From the NCBI RefSeq assembly GCF_001613345.1, contig NZ_BDCE01000056.1, positions 124,001 to 188,000 of the forward strand: a DNA stretch of 64,000 nucleotides, read 5' to 3'. Below, one piece after another: positions 34,262-43,249 of the stretch; position 1 is the first letter of the stretch, and each line of letters begins with the position of its first letter. The position numbers and the translations under genes are program-made. This stretch comes from Nocardia uniformis NBRC 13702. Lineage in GTDB: Bacteria; Actinomycetota; Actinomycetes; Mycobacteriales; Mycobacteriaceae. A model generated the notes under the pieces. It was not told where the DNA came from and searched no databases. It saw only the letters and a program-made list of their open reading frames with translations.

Positions 34262-35248
34262 TCAGGAGACGACAACCGGATCCGAGATCAGCGCCGCATT
34301 CCGGCGCAGGACGGCCTCGGCCTCAGCAGCGATCCGGGTGACCAGCGCTCCCGCCGTCGGTATGTCGTTGATCAGGCCCTGGACCATACCGACGGTCCAG
34401 ATTCCCGCATCGGAGTCGCCGTTCTCGTAGACCTTGCGACCGCGCGTACCTGCAACGAGCTCCTGGACATCCTTGAAACGCCCGCCTTTACCCAGGATGT
34501 CGACCACCTCTTCGCTCACCGAATTCTTCGCGGCCCGCATGGTATTGCGCAGTTGCCGGAAGATGAGCTGCGTGTCCAGCTCGGTCGCCTCGACGATCTG
34601 TTCCTTGATCCGCTGGTGGATCGGGCTCTCGGCGGTGCACATGAACCGAGTGCCCATATTGATGCCGTCCGCACCGAGCGCAAGAGCCGCAGCAAGGCCA
34701 CGCCCGTCGGCGAAGCCGCCGGAGGCGAGAATTGGGACGGTCAATTTGTCCGCCGCCGCCGGAATCAACACCAAGCCCGGGACGTCGTCTTCCCCCGGAT
34801 GTCCGGCGCATTCGAAACCATCGATGCTCAGCGCGTCGACACCCAGGCTCTGCGCCCTGAGCGCGTGCCGGACACTGGTGCACTTATGGATCACTTTGAT
34901 GCCGTGTTGCTTGAAGTGCTCGACGTGTACCTGCGGGTTGGAGCCTGCGGTCTCGACGATCCTCACTCCGGAATCGATGATCGCCTGGCGATACTCCTCG
35001 TACGGCGGCGGATTGATCGACAGTGTGAGGGTGAGGTTCACCCCGAACGGCTTTTCGGTCATCTCCCGGACGCGAGCGATCTCTTTCGTGAGATCCTCCG
35101 GAGTGGGCTGGGTGAGCCCGGTGATGATGCCCAGTCCGCCAGCTTCCGAAACCGCGGCGGCGAGTTCGGCGCGGCCGACCCACATCATGCCGCCTTGGAC
35201 GATGGGGTGCTCGACACCGAACTCTTCGGTGAAACGTGTCTTCAACAT
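34262..35248 (-). CDS. NAD(P)H-dependent flavin oxidoreductase (nitronate monooxygenase-like; IpdC-like possible)
   Basis: This FMN-dependent TIM-barrel protein of 328 residues has VQGGMMWVGRAELAAAVSEA at the N-terminus, KCTSVRHALRAQ, GFECAGHPGEDDV with the active-site His region, and the phosphate-binding ASGGFADGRGLAAALALGAD. The family covers 2-nitropropane dioxygenases but also flavin-dependent CoA-ester reductases or dehydrogenases such as IpdC of steroid ring C/D catabolism. In an acyl-CoA operon the second role is more likely than nitronate oxidation (inference). It starts at ATG 35248 with AGGAG upstream. It lies 10 bases after the crotonase gene at 35259. Confidence 0.85.
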   Translation of the reverse strand: MLKTRFTEEFGVEHPIVQGGMMWVGRAELAAAVSEAGGLGIITGLTQPTPEDLTKEIARVREMTEKPFGVNLTLTLSINPPPYEEYRQAIIDSGVRIVETAGSNPQVHVEHFKQHGIKVIHKCTSVRHALRAQSLGVDALSIDGFECAGHPGEDDVPGLVLIPAAADKLTVPILASGGFADGRGLAAALALGADGINMGTRFMCTAESPIHQRIKEQIVEATELDTQLIFRQLRNTMRAAKNSVSEEVVDILGKGGRFKDVQELVAGTRGRKVYENGDSDAGIWTVGMVQGLINDIPTAGALVTRIAAEAEAVLRRNAALISDPVVVS

Positions 35249-35258
35249 GGAGTGACTC

Positions 35259-36053
35259 CTAGCGCGCGGCGGTGACCGACAGCGACCCGGCGCGGTAGAA
35301 GACGGCCTCCCGCTTCTCCAAGAAGGCCGCCTTGGCCTCCTTGGCCTCGGCACCGACGATATTGTTGGCCTGGACGTGGTTTTCCCGCTGTAGGGCAGCC
35401 TCGATGCCGCCGCCGTTTGCCGAGGCATCGAGCAGCTGCTTGGTCAGCGAGAGGGCCTGCGCCGGTGCGTGCACCAGTCGACTGGCCATGGTCTCGACCG
35501 TGCGGTCGAGATCCTCGGACGCCACGATCTTGGTCACCAGGCCGAGGTCCGAAGCTTCCGCCGCTGTGAGGATGTCCCCGAAGAAGGCCAATTCCTTCGC
35601 CTTCTGCAAGCCGACCAGTCGAGGCAGTAGCCAGCTGCCACCGAAATCCAGAGATAGCGCGCGTCGGATGAATATCTGGGAGAACCTCGCCCGGTCGGTG
35701 GCCACGACGAGGTCGCAGCCGAGCGCGAGGTTCCAGCCGGCGCCGACCGCGACGCCGTCCACCTTCGCGATGGTAGGGATGGTCAGCGCCGAAAGAGCCG
35801 CGGCCGCGTGGCTCGCGCGCCTCATGTAGTCCAGTGCGTCAGCAGAGACCCCGTCCAGGTCCGCCCCGGAACAGAAGTCGCCACCGGCTCCCGTCAATAC
35901 CATCACCCGGTCGCCTCGGGTGCGCTCGATTTCGGTGAATGTCTCGGCGAGTTCGCGCCACATAGTCGGATCGCCGGCGTTCTTCTTTTTCGGCCGCGAC
36001 ATCACTACCGTCACCACGCCGTCACGGCGTTCAACTTCCAGTGTTTGCACCAT
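35259..36053 (-). CDS. Enoyl-CoA hydratase/isomerase family protein
   Basis: This 264-residue crotonase has GAGGDFCSGADLDGV and the VDGVAVGAGWNLALGCDLV oxyanion elements, plus the RRALSLDFGGSWLLPRLVG region that in related proteins carries the catalytic acid; here Asp occupies that site. ATG 36053 is preceded by GAGAGG; the frame opens at 36083. It is the first gene of the operon leading into the flavin oxidoreductase, a second crotonase and a thioesterase. An AT-rich CTAG element lies about 50 bases upstream. Confidence 0.9.
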   Translation of the reverse strand: MVQTLEVERRDGVVTVVMSRPKKKNAGDPTMWRELAETFTEIERTRGDRVMVLTGAGGDFCSGADLDGVSADALDYMRRASHAAAALSALTIPTIAKVDGVAVGAGWNLALGCDLVVATDRARFSQIFIRRALSLDFGGSWLLPRLVGLQKAKELAFFGDILTAAEASDLGLVTKIVASEDLDRTVETMASRLVHAPAQALSLTKQLLDASANGGGIEAALQRENHVQANNIVGAEAKEAKAAFLEKREAVFYRAGSLSVTAAR

Positions 36054-36100
36054 GCCCACCTCTCGCCCGACGATTTCCCGCACACTCGTGGTATATCATA

Positions 36101-36119
36101 TTTAACCTAGTTTGCTATG
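36101..36119 (-). promoter_or_regulatory. CTAG element upstream of crotonase operon
   Basis: TTTAACCTAGTTTGCTATG lies between the thiolase 3' end and the crotonase start at 36053, and a TATATCATA patch is next to it on the gene side. It is part of the recurring AACCTAGT/ACTAGGTT element set. It is a likely promoter or operator for the 36053-32624 operon. Confidence 0.45.
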
Positions 36120-36160
36120 TCATGCCTGCAAGGAGAGCCTGACCGCGGTTGTCGGGGTCA

Positions 36161-37306
36161 TCACTTCACCAGCTCCAGTATCGTCGCGTTGGCCTGCCCG
36201 CCGCCCTCACACATCGTCTGCAGGCCGTAGCGAATCCCGTTGCGGCGCATGTGAAAGACCAGGTCGGTCAGGATGCGGGCACCGGAGCCACCGAGCGGGT
36301 GACCCAGTGCGATGGCACCGCCGTTGGGGTTCAACTTCTCCTCGGGTGCGCCGATCTCCTTCTGCCACGCCATCGGTACCGGAGCGAAGGCCTCGTTGAC
36401 TTCGAAGACACTGATGTCGTCGACAGACAGTCCCGAGCGCTGCAGCGCCTTCTCGGTCGCGGGGATCGGGGCACCGAGCATCATCACCGGATCAGCACCC
36501 GCGACGACCGCAGTATGTACTCGGGCGATCGGCGTCAGACCGTGCCGCCGCGCGAACTCGTCACTCACGATCAGCAACGCCGCTGACCCGTCGGAGATCT
36601 GTGAGGCATTTCCCGCGTGGATGACCCCGTCTTCTCTGACGACGGTCTTCAGGCCCGCCAGCTTCGCCACGGTGGTGCCGCGGCGAATGCCTTCGTCTCT
36701 GGAAACGACCGACCCGTCGGGCAGGGTGACGGGCACGATCTGCGCATCGAACAGACCGGCGTCCTGCGCAGCCGCTGCACGTTCGTGCGAGCGGGCGGAG
36801 AACGCGTCCACCTCGGTGCGTGACAGCGCCCATTTCTCAGCCATCATCTCGGCGCCGATACCCTGGTTGGGCGCCGAGATGTAACGCTCCATGAATCGGG
36901 GGCTGAGCGGGCTGCCCCCACCCATCACCGCAGCACCCATCGGAACCCGCGACATCGACTCGACACCACCGGCCACGACGGCTTCGTAGTGACCGGCGAG
37001 CACACTGGCCACCGCGAAGTTCAGCGACTGCTGCGACGATCCGCACTGACGGTCCACCGTGACACCCGGCACCGATTCCGGCCACCCCGCCGCCAGTACC
37101 GCATTGCGCGCGATGTCGTGGGTCTGCTCCCCGATCTGCCCGACGCATCCCCAAATTACGTCTTCGATCAGCCCGGGGTCGATACCTGCCCGCTTCACCA
37201 GCTCCTGTAGCACCACGGCCGACAGATCGACCGGATGGATCCCGGACAGCCCGCCGTTGCGTTTCCCTACCGGCGTACGCACGGCCTCGACAATTACTGC
37301 ACCCAT
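36161..37306 (-). CDS. Acetyl-CoA acetyltransferase (thiolase), second copy
   Basis: This 381-residue thiolase has Cys in DRQCGSSQQS, His in GHPLGGSG and Cys in CEGGGQAN, so all catalytic residues are present. ATG 37306 has AAAGGGA upstream; the open frame continues 5' through a decayed ligase fragment that is not part of this protein. It is closely similar to the thiolase encoded at 15397-16545 (both start with a VRTP-GKRNG block). It probably cleaves a different 3-ketoacyl-CoA of the same pathway. Confidence 0.93.
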   Translation of the reverse strand: MGAVIVEAVRTPVGKRNGGLSGIHPVDLSAVVLQELVKRAGIDPGLIEDVIWGCVGQIGEQTHDIARNAVLAAGWPESVPGVTVDRQCGSSQQSLNFAVASVLAGHYEAVVAGGVESMSRVPMGAAVMGGGSPLSPRFMERYISAPNQGIGAEMMAEKWALSRTEVDAFSARSHERAAAAQDAGLFDAQIVPVTLPDGSVVSRDEGIRRGTTVAKLAGLKTVVREDGVIHAGNASQISDGSAALLIVSDEFARRHGLTPIARVHTAVVAGADPVMMLGAPIPATEKALQRSGLSVDDISVFEVNEAFAPVPMAWQKEIGAPEEKLNPNGGAIALGHPLGGSGARILTDLVFHMRRNGIRYGLQTMCEGGGQANATILELVK

Positions 37307-37321
37307 GGGTTTCCCTTTCTC

Positions 37322-37537
37322 GCCTCGGCGGCTGCGACCACCTCGGTAGCGTCGACGGCGAATCCGAACATGCCGCCCTTTCGGCCGCGGACCTGAGCTG
37401 CGACTCGTTCCACGTAGACGCGGACGCCAGGACGGCGCGGGCGGACGCCTTATCCGCACACAACCGCGCCACTGGCCGCATCGGATCGAGCATGATCATC
37501 CCGCCCGGAATCCGGGGGTTGCTGTACGCCCATACAG
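37322..37537 (-). pseudogene. Remnant of an AMP-forming acyl-CoA ligase gene
   Basis: On the minus strand the segment reads IPGGMIMLDPMRPVARL and continues with ASARAVLASASTWNESQLRS, which aligns with residues about 78-125 of the intact ligase encoded at 24455-26011 (TLNPMQPTARV, PRAVLAAAEMWSELEFL). In a shifted frame it continues as GMFGFAVDATEVV, like GISGLAVDGESVA. No start, P-loop or C-terminal domain remains. The same promoter-like pair (TTGACC, 17 bases, TATCTT) lies directly upstream. It is evidently a decayed copy whose promoter may now serve the thiolase gene. Confidence 0.6.
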
Positions 37538-37566
37538 AAGATAGCTTACGTGGTTAACTAGGTCAA
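37538..37566 (-). promoter_or_regulatory. Promoter with CTAG element between thiolase and acyl-CoA dehydrogenase
   Basis: Read on the minus strand, TTGACC (37566-37561) and TATCTT (37543-37538) are 17 bases apart. The plus strand carries GGTTAACTAGGTCAA at 37552-37566, 20 bases upstream of the start of the plus-strand acyl-CoA dehydrogenase gene, so one site could control both directions. It is the closest match to the ligase promoter element at 26055-26069. Confidence 0.5.
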
Positions 37567-37585
37567 GATTGAAAGGAGCCACGCT

Positions 37586-38656
37586 GTGGACTTCGCATTG
37601 AGTGCCGAGCAGGAAGCCCTAGCTGCCAGCGAGCGCGCCTGGCTGGCCAAACACGATCCCATCTCCGTGCGCCGGCGCACCATCGATGTCGGCCCGGCTA
37701 CGATTCCCGGCTACGCCGCGAAACACCTTGTGGACTCCGGGCTGATCGGACTGCTGACCAGCGATGCCGGCGGTACCCATGTCGACCTGGCGGTGCTCGT
37801 CGCCGAACACGGCAGAGCAGCCAGCCCCGTTCCGCTCGCCGAGCTGGCTCTGTCCACCGCCGTGCTCGACAAGCTTGTCCATCCACTGACCACACTCGCC
37901 GAGGCCAACACGGGCGGCGCGGAATTCGTCCCACTCGTCCTCGCCCCGGCCGAAGGCGGCCCGCTCAGCGCCGACATCAGCAGTACCGAGCTGCGGATCA
38001 GCGGTGTCACCGCGCCCGCCTGCGCTGCGCTCGACGCCACCGGATTCCTGTTCGCGGCAACATGTTCGGATGGGACGGAAATACTCGCCCACATCCCGAG
38101 CGGAAATGCCGGTGTCGCCGTTCGCACGCTGGAGACACTCGACCTCACCAGGTCCTGGTCCATTCTCGAACTCGACCTGACGCTACCGGCCGAGCGCTGG
38201 GCCGTCGCACCAGTCGGTACTCTCGCCTATCTCGACGACGCCCTCGCCTTCTCCCGGAAAATGGATGCCCTCGGTGCCGCCGAACGTCTCCTGGAGCAGA
38301 CGGTTGAATACGCAGGTCAGCGCACTCAGTTCGGTCAGCCCATCGGGAGTTTCCAGGCAGTCAAGCATCACTGCGCGAACATGGCACTGCACACCGAGGC
38401 AGCCAGAGCCGCACTGTGGGCCGCGGCGGTCGCGCTCGACGGCGCCGACCCTGACCAACGTGCCGCCGCGGTCTCCGCTGCCGCGGCCTACGCAGGCAAT
38501 GCGACCAGTTCCGTCGCCTCGACCGCTCTTCAGGTCCACGGCGGCATCGGTTTCACCTGGGAACACGATCTGCACCTGTTGACCCGCCGGATCAAGGTGG
38601 ACGAGATTCTGAACGGCTCAGTGAGCAGGCATCGCAGGCGGCTCGCGCAGTTGTGA
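37586..38656 (+). CDS. Acyl-CoA dehydrogenase, small-subunit type
   Basis: This 356-residue protein resembles the C-terminal unit of the fused dehydrogenase: a less conserved N-terminal part with no typical flavin SEPGAGSD segment, then RTQFGQPIGSFQAVKHHCANM and the conserved end QVHGGIGFTWEHDLHLLTRR. Such subunits pair with a large subunit in alpha2beta2 acyl-CoA dehydrogenases of sterol catabolism. The convergent gene at 38883-40070 encodes a large subunit and is the natural partner. The GTG start has AAAGGAG seven bases upstream. Confidence 0.9.
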   Translation: MDFALSAEQEALAASERAWLAKHDPISVRRRTIDVGPATIPGYAAKHLVDSGLIGLLTSDAGGTHVDLAVLVAEHGRAASPVPLAELALSTAVLDKLVHPLTTLAEANTGGAEFVPLVLAPAEGGPLSADISSTELRISGVTAPACAALDATGFLFAATCSDGTEILAHIPSGNAGVAVRTLETLDLTRSWSILELDLTLPAERWAVAPVGTLAYLDDALAFSRKMDALGAAERLLEQTVEYAGQRTQFGQPIGSFQAVKHHCANMALHTEAARAALWAAAVALDGADPDQRAAAVSAAAAYAGNATSSVASTALQVHGGIGFTWEHDLHLLTRRIKVDEILNGSVSRHRRRLAQL

Positions 38657-38882
38657 GGATCGGTCCTTTCCGCTCCTCCCCACCGGAACCCCTCGCCGAT
38701 ATCGCGGCAGTGACCGTCGCCGCGGAGCCGAGAAGCGGTGTCCCACACAGCGATTTGGCCTCGGTGCGCTGATCGCACTGACCATCGCGGCATGGTTGCG
38801 ATACACCCGAGCCAGCCATACCGATGCCGGCCTGGTGGCGGGACGACGCGCGGATATTCGAACCCGCGCGCCGATCCGTCAC

Positions 38883-40070
38883 TCAGCGCGGCATGTTCAA
38901 TCCACGTTCGGCGATGATGTTGCGCATGACCTCGGAACTTCCGCCGGCGATTGTGTACGCGCGGGCATAGAGGAACTCGTCCTGCCACCGGCCGTTGTCC
39001 ACAACACCGCGGTCACCTTCGACCAGAATTCCCGCCTCACCGCTCAGTTCCAGGGCGAAGCGCGCGATGTCCACGCCGAGTTCGCTGAACATCAGTTTGG
39101 CCATCGGCGCGTCCTGCACCCGCACGGTGCCACGCGACCATCGGCTGATGTTGGCGTACACCAGCGCCGAAAGCGCTGCTACTTCCGCGCTCAACCTTCC
39201 CAGCGTCTCCTGGACCGCGCCGTCTTCGATGGCGGGCCGCCCATCGCGGGTCACCTTCCTCGCCAGGTCCTTCAGCGCATCCACGTTCTGACGCAACCGG
39301 ACCGCACTCGTGGCGACACCGCTGCGCTCGTGCCCGAGACTCGAATTAGCGATGGCCCAGCCGGCGTTCAGCTCACCGATCAGGGCCCCAGCCGGCAATT
39401 CGACGTTGTCGAGGAACACCTCGTTGAAGTCGGACGTACCGGTCATCTCACGCAACGGCCGCACGTCGACCCCAGGCAGGCTCATATCGACGACGAACGC
39501 GCTGATGCCCTTGTGCTTCGGCGCGTCCGGATCGGTACGGGCAAGCAGATAGCCGTAGTCGGCCCACTGCCCGTTGGTGGTCCACACTTTCTGGCCGCTT
39601 ACCCGGAAGTTCCCATTCTCGGCACGTACGGCCCTGGTCCGCAGCGATGCCAGGTCACTGCCGGAGCTCGGCTCGCTGAACAGCTGACACCAGGTATCTT
39701 TGCCGGAGCGGATGCCCGGCAGGTATCGCCGACACTGTTCCTCGGTACCGAAATCGATCAGTGCGTGCGAAACCAGCCCACCCGCGCCCGCGAAGTGCGG
39801 GGCCCGGGCCCGGGCCAGCTCCTCACCCACCACCACGCCACGCTCACTGGAGTAGGCACCGCCTTCGCCGCCGTACTCCAACGGCCAATCGCCGCCCATG
39901 TATCCGGCGGCGTAGAGCTTGCCGATCCAGTCGGTGATCAAGGTGTGCTCGGCCCGGTCCTCGGCGCTGCGCGCGCCGGCCCTGGGTGGTATCGCCGGCA
40001 CGTTGGTCTCGACGAAGGCCCGTACCTCCAGCCGGAACCATTCCAGCTCCGGGCTCATTCCGTAGTCCAT
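38883..40070 (-). CDS. Acyl-CoA dehydrogenase, large-subunit type
   Basis: This 395-residue protein has the flavin/substrate segment QLFSEPSSGSDLASLRTRA, KVWTTNGQWADYGYLLAR, and the end IAGGSSEVMRNIIAERGLNMP. It lacks the QxHGG(I/Y)GFxxE motif present in the small subunit, as expected for one half of a heterotetrameric dehydrogenase. It is transcribed with the crotonase gene 43 bases upstream. The 226-base gap to the converging small-subunit gene holds no gene or clear hairpin. Confidence 0.9.
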   Translation of the reverse strand: MDYGMSPELEWFRLEVRAFVETNVPAIPPRAGARSAEDRAEHTLITDWIGKLYAAGYMGGDWPLEYGGEGGAYSSERGVVVGEELARARAPHFAGAGGLVSHALIDFGTEEQCRRYLPGIRSGKDTWCQLFSEPSSGSDLASLRTRAVRAENGNFRVSGQKVWTTNGQWADYGYLLARTDPDAPKHKGISAFVVDMSLPGVDVRPLREMTGTSDFNEVFLDNVELPAGALIGELNAGWAIANSSLGHERSGVATSAVRLRQNVDALKDLARKVTRDGRPAIEDGAVQETLGRLSAEVAALSALVYANISRWSRGTVRVQDAPMAKLMFSELGVDIARFALELSGEAGILVEGDRGVVDNGRWQDEFLYARAYTIAGGSSEVMRNIIAERGLNMPR

Positions 40071-40113
40071 CTCAGCTACTCCCTCTATGGGTCCGCGCCT
40101 GACGATTCGGCGG

Positions 40114-40896
40114 TCAGCGAACCTCGTAGTTTCGGGTAGCGACCTCCGACCGTTCGACCTGCGCCTTCCCTATAGGGTTGCCGATCATCGTGTACGACAT
40201 CCCTGTGGCGAGGGCGTTCGAACGACCGGTGTCGCGCGATTCCCAAATAGCCCGGATACTGCCCTGCACCGCGGCCGGTGGCTTCGCGGCGATCCGCGCG
40301 GCCAGGTCCTGCGCCCGATCCCACAGGTGCGCACGCGGCAGAACCTCGCTGACGAAGCCGATCTGCTGCGCGCGTTCGGCCGACATTCTTTCGTCCAGGC
40401 CGAGCAGGACCATCCGCAACACCTCGCCGATCGGAATGCGGTGCGCCAACCCGATCGGCTCGAGAGCCGCGACCATGCCGTAGGAGACATGCGGGTCGAA
40501 GAACTGGGCGTCGTCACAAGCAATGATGATGTCGGCCTCGTTGAGCCAATACAGGGCCCCACCCGCGACCATGCCGTGCACCGCGCAGATCAGGGGCTTC
40601 CAGCAGCCGTTCTGCTTGGGCGAGAGATCGACCCCAGGGTCCTGCCTGCTGAACGGGTTGTCTGCCATGTAGGTACCTTCCCGCACATCCATGCCGGTGC
40701 AGAAGGCGCGGTCGCCGTTGGCCCGCAGCACGATCACGTGCACATCGTCTTCGTCAGCCGTGAAACGCCAGAGTGCCTTGAACTCCGCGCGCATCGCGTC
40801 GTTGAAGGAGTTCATCCGCTCCGGCCGGTTGAGTGTGACGGTCAGAACGTGGTCTTTCAACCCCGCGGTCACTGTGGTCAACCCGTTCAGGTCCAC
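40114..40896 (-). CDS. Enoyl-CoA hydratase/isomerase family protein
   Basis: This 260-residue crotonase has VTLNRPERMNSFNDAMR, ANGDRAFCTGMDVREG and the VHGMVAGGALYWLNEADI oxyanion region. The GTG start has AGGAGGAACG immediately before it. It is first in a two-gene operon with the large acyl-CoA dehydrogenase subunit, so it probably hydrates the enoyl-CoA made by that enzyme. A dense AT patch with an ACTAAGTT element lies 40-60 bases upstream. Confidence 0.9.
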   Translation of the reverse strand: MDLNGLTTVTAGLKDHVLTVTLNRPERMNSFNDAMRAEFKALWRFTADEDDVHVIVLRANGDRAFCTGMDVREGTYMADNPFSRQDPGVDLSPKQNGCWKPLICAVHGMVAGGALYWLNEADIIIACDDAQFFDPHVSYGMVAALEPIGLAHRIPIGEVLRMVLLGLDERMSAERAQQIGFVSEVLPRAHLWDRAQDLAARIAAKPPAAVQGSIRAIWESRDTGRSNALATGMSYTMIGNPIGKAQVERSEVATRNYEVR

Positions 40897-40935
40897 CGTT
40901 CCTCCTGCAGTCGTGAGTTACACTTCGACACCGTA

Positions 40936-40956
40936 CCTATATAACTAAGTTAGCAG
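40936..40956 (-). promoter_or_regulatory. AT-rich element upstream of crotonase/acyl-CoA dehydrogenase operon
   Basis: The plus strand carries CCTATATAACTAAGTTAGCA; the minus strand therefore has TTAGTTATATAGG, a plausible -10 region about 40 bases before the GTG at 40896. It belongs to the recurring set, with CTAAG in place of CTAG. Confidence 0.4.
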
Positions 40957-41027
40957 TCTCTCTATCCATTGGTTGGATCCGAGACTCCCGACCTCGATCC
41001 GCATGCCTGGATCGCCTGCAATACTTG

Positions 41028-41048
41028 TTCAACCTAGTACGATAGATT
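41028..41048 (+). promoter_or_regulatory. CTAG element upstream of GntR copy B
   Basis: The segment contains TTCAACCTAGTACGATAG, about 120 bases upstream of the GntR start. TACGATAG is shared with the element preceding GntR copy A at 22002-22021, and CAACCTAGT with the element at 27947. The equivalent distance upstream of both regulators argues for an autoregulatory operator. Confidence 0.45.
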
Positions 41049-41166
41049 TCGATCATTCGTAAATGTCCGCGGACCAGATTCAGCGGACAACCCGTCGGAG
41101 AGCCCGACATCAACTCGCACCAGATGGTCACCTGGCCGACGAATCCACTCTCACTGGAGAAAATAC

Positions 41167-41968
41167 GTGACCGACACGGCACCGGCACCGGCACCGATCT
41201 TCGGGTCACACAGTGCGACACCCCGCCCGATCCGGACACCCAAGACCGCCCAGCTGGTCGCACGCAACCTTCGTCGCATGATCGTCGACGGCGATCTCGA
41301 GGACGGCGACCACCTCCCGCACGAGGCCGAACTGATGGAGCACTTCTCGGTCAGCCGCCCCACTCTGCGCGAGGCGGTACGTGTCCTGGAATCCGAACGC
41401 CTCGTAGAGGTGCGACGCGGATCCCGTTCCGGCGCCCGAATCTGCGTCCCCGGCCCCGAAATCGTCGCACGACCAGCGTCGCTGCTCCTCGAGCTCGCCG
41501 GAGTCACAGTCGCGGACGTGTTCGTGGCCCGCGAGGCGATCGAACCCGAAGCCGCGCGCATTCTGGCCACCGAGGGCACCGATGAGCATTTCGACGAACT
41601 CGAACGCATCGTCGATGAGGATATCCCGGCCGCGTACGCCGCCGACGATCTCGCTTTCGGCACCTCGACTTTCCACCTGCGGATCGTTCAGTTGTCCGGG
41701 AACGCGGCGCTGGCCATCATCGCCTGCATGCTGCACGAGATCACCGAACGCCACACCGGCGCGGTCCTGCTCGAGACTCGCACGGACAACGAACGGTACG
41801 AGTTCTCGTACAAGCTCGAGATCCGTTCGTGCCGTCGGCTGATCAAGCTGCTTCGCACCCGGGGACGTGGAGGGCGTGTTCACACACTGGCAGAAGCATA
41901 TGGTCAACACCCGCCTATCGCTGATGAAGGGCCGCGAGGACGTACAGGTGCGCGACATTCTCGACTAG
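41167..41968 (+). pseudogene. FadR-type GntR regulator (copy B), frameshifted near the 3' end
   Basis: The GTG start follows GGAG. The winged helix and most of the FCD domain are intact and closely match copy A (22126-22923). After RRLIKLLRTR the frame departs. The matching end (DVEGVFTHWQKHMVNTRLSL, then the VRDILD tail, stop 41966-41968) is in another frame. Removing one G from the GGGG at 41861-41864 restores a protein of about 266 residues. As written, translation would continue to 42120 with an unrelated tail replacing the last helix. This may be a real mutation or a sequencing error in a short G run. Confidence 0.82.
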
Positions 41969-42115
41969 CGGGCAGGTCGGATCGAACACCCGGGGCAAGC
42001 CGCGATTTTGCGGCAGACCGTCTACCGGCCTGCCGACAGGATGGGTGTCGAGCACACATGACCACGCCGGTCGATGGCGCTGTTTACATCTGTTCACCAC
42101 CATGCCGCGCTGGAA

Positions 42116-42144
42116 CATAGTTAATTTAGTGCTATAAGTTAGCG
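42116..42144 (+). promoter_or_regulatory. AT-rich promoter element upstream of SDR gene
   Basis: The stretch begins CATAGTTAATTTAGTGC and continues with TATAAGTTAGCG, about 90 bases upstream of the SDR ATG. GTTAATTTAG and AAGTTAG resemble the other elements of the set. It lies exactly at the stop of the frameshifted GntR reading frame and probably gives the SDR gene its own promoter. Confidence 0.4.
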
Positions 42145-42232
42145 AAGCAATACGCGATCTCTGCATCGGTCGAGGCCATCCGTCCAGCAGCCGTCGACAG
42201 ACCAGCGACGTAGCCAGCGAACAGGAGCACAT

Positions 42233-42991
42233 ATGGACATCAACGGGAAGAACGCGGTCGTCGTAGGTGGCGGTTCCGGCATGGGCAGAGCGACCGCGGA
42301 GGCGCTCGCCGCGGCCGGCGCTACTGTCGCCGTGCTGGACCGGGAAGCCGGCGACGGAAAAGAGACCGCAAACGCGATCGGCGGCATCTTCCATGCCATC
42401 GACATCACAGATTTCGACGGTGCTGAACGGGCCCTCGCCGCTACGGTCGACGACCTGGGAAGCCTGCATATCGCGGTTAACACCGCAGGCGGTGGAATCG
42501 CGAAGAAGACCCTCGGCCGCGGCGGCCCGCACGATCTGCAGACCTTTCGGCAGGTCGTCGACTTGAACCTGGTCTCCACGTTCAATCTCAACCGCCTACA
42601 AGCGTTCCACATGAGCAAAAACGAGCCCGCCGACGCAGAGCGCGGGGTCATCGTGAACACGTCCTCGATCGCGGCGTTCGAGGGCCAGATCGGTCAGGTC
42701 GCCTATACCGCCGCGAAGGCCGGTATCGCGGGCATGGCCCTCGCGATGGCCCGCGACCTCGGCTCGCAGGGAATTCGGGTGCTCGCCATCGCGCCGAGCC
42801 TGTTCGCCACCGCAGCCACTGCCGGCTTCACCGACGAACAGGTCGCACCCCTGGTCGAAGGTGCCGCTTTCCCGAAACGGATGGGACGGCCGACGGAATT
42901 TGCGAAGCTGGCGCTAGCAATCGTGGACAACCAGATGCTGAACGGCCAGTGCCTTCGCCTGGACGCCGGCCAGCGGTTCGCACCCCGCTGA
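42233..42991 (+). CDS. Short-chain dehydrogenase, probable 3-hydroxyacyl-CoA dehydrogenase (second copy)
   Basis: This 252-residue classical SDR has GGGSGMG at about residues 12-18, Asp at the end of beta2 (VAVLDRE), the SSIAAFEGQIGQ segment and catalytic YTAAK. It is similar to the SDR encoded at 11221-11988 and shares the HSD10-like signature. The start has AGGAGCACAT before ATG. It is expected to oxidise a 3-hydroxyacyl-CoA. It follows GntR copy B, whereas copy A is followed by a convergent gene, so the two regulator neighbourhoods have diverged. Confidence 0.88.
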   Translation: MDINGKNAVVVGGGSGMGRATAEALAAAGATVAVLDREAGDGKETANAIGGIFHAIDITDFDGAERALAATVDDLGSLHIAVNTAGGGIAKKTLGRGGPHDLQTFRQVVDLNLVSTFNLNRLQAFHMSKNEPADAERGVIVNTSSIAAFEGQIGQVAYTAAKAGIAGMALAMARDLGSQGIRVLAIAPSLFATAATAGFTDEQVAPLVEGAAFPKRMGRPTEFAKLALAIVDNQMLNGQCLRLDAGQRFAPR

Positions 42992-43249
42992 TCCCAGCAT
43001 CCAGCCACGGCAATACGCCGTGGCGCCGATAGCGACGGACGACCACCTCGCCATCACCAAAGCGGTCCCGGCCCGACTCTCGAAGCGGGCGTGGTCGATC
43101 CGCCCCCACGGCCATCGTCCACCACTCGGGCGCCTCCTCGAACTCGAGGAGGTCGATGCCGATCTCCACACCTGTCCGAACACGAGGACCGGTGGACCGG
43201 GGCGGTGGCCGGGGCACGCGAGGGCCTCGGCCATCCTGGACATCAGACC
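42992..43249 (-). other. Intergenic stretch with possible decayed coding remnant
   Basis: This is the gap between the converging SDR and CoA-transferase genes. From about 43205 to 43010 the minus strand reads VEIGIDLLEFEEAPEWWTMA and onward with no plausible start and no recognisable family, which looks like part of a former gene. No hairpin terminator is evident. Confidence 0.25.

Noticed and set aside
34262..35248. Firm assignment as ipdC
   Set aside because: The fold and context fit, but without a phylogeny and without ipdAB neighbours the name would be over-specific.
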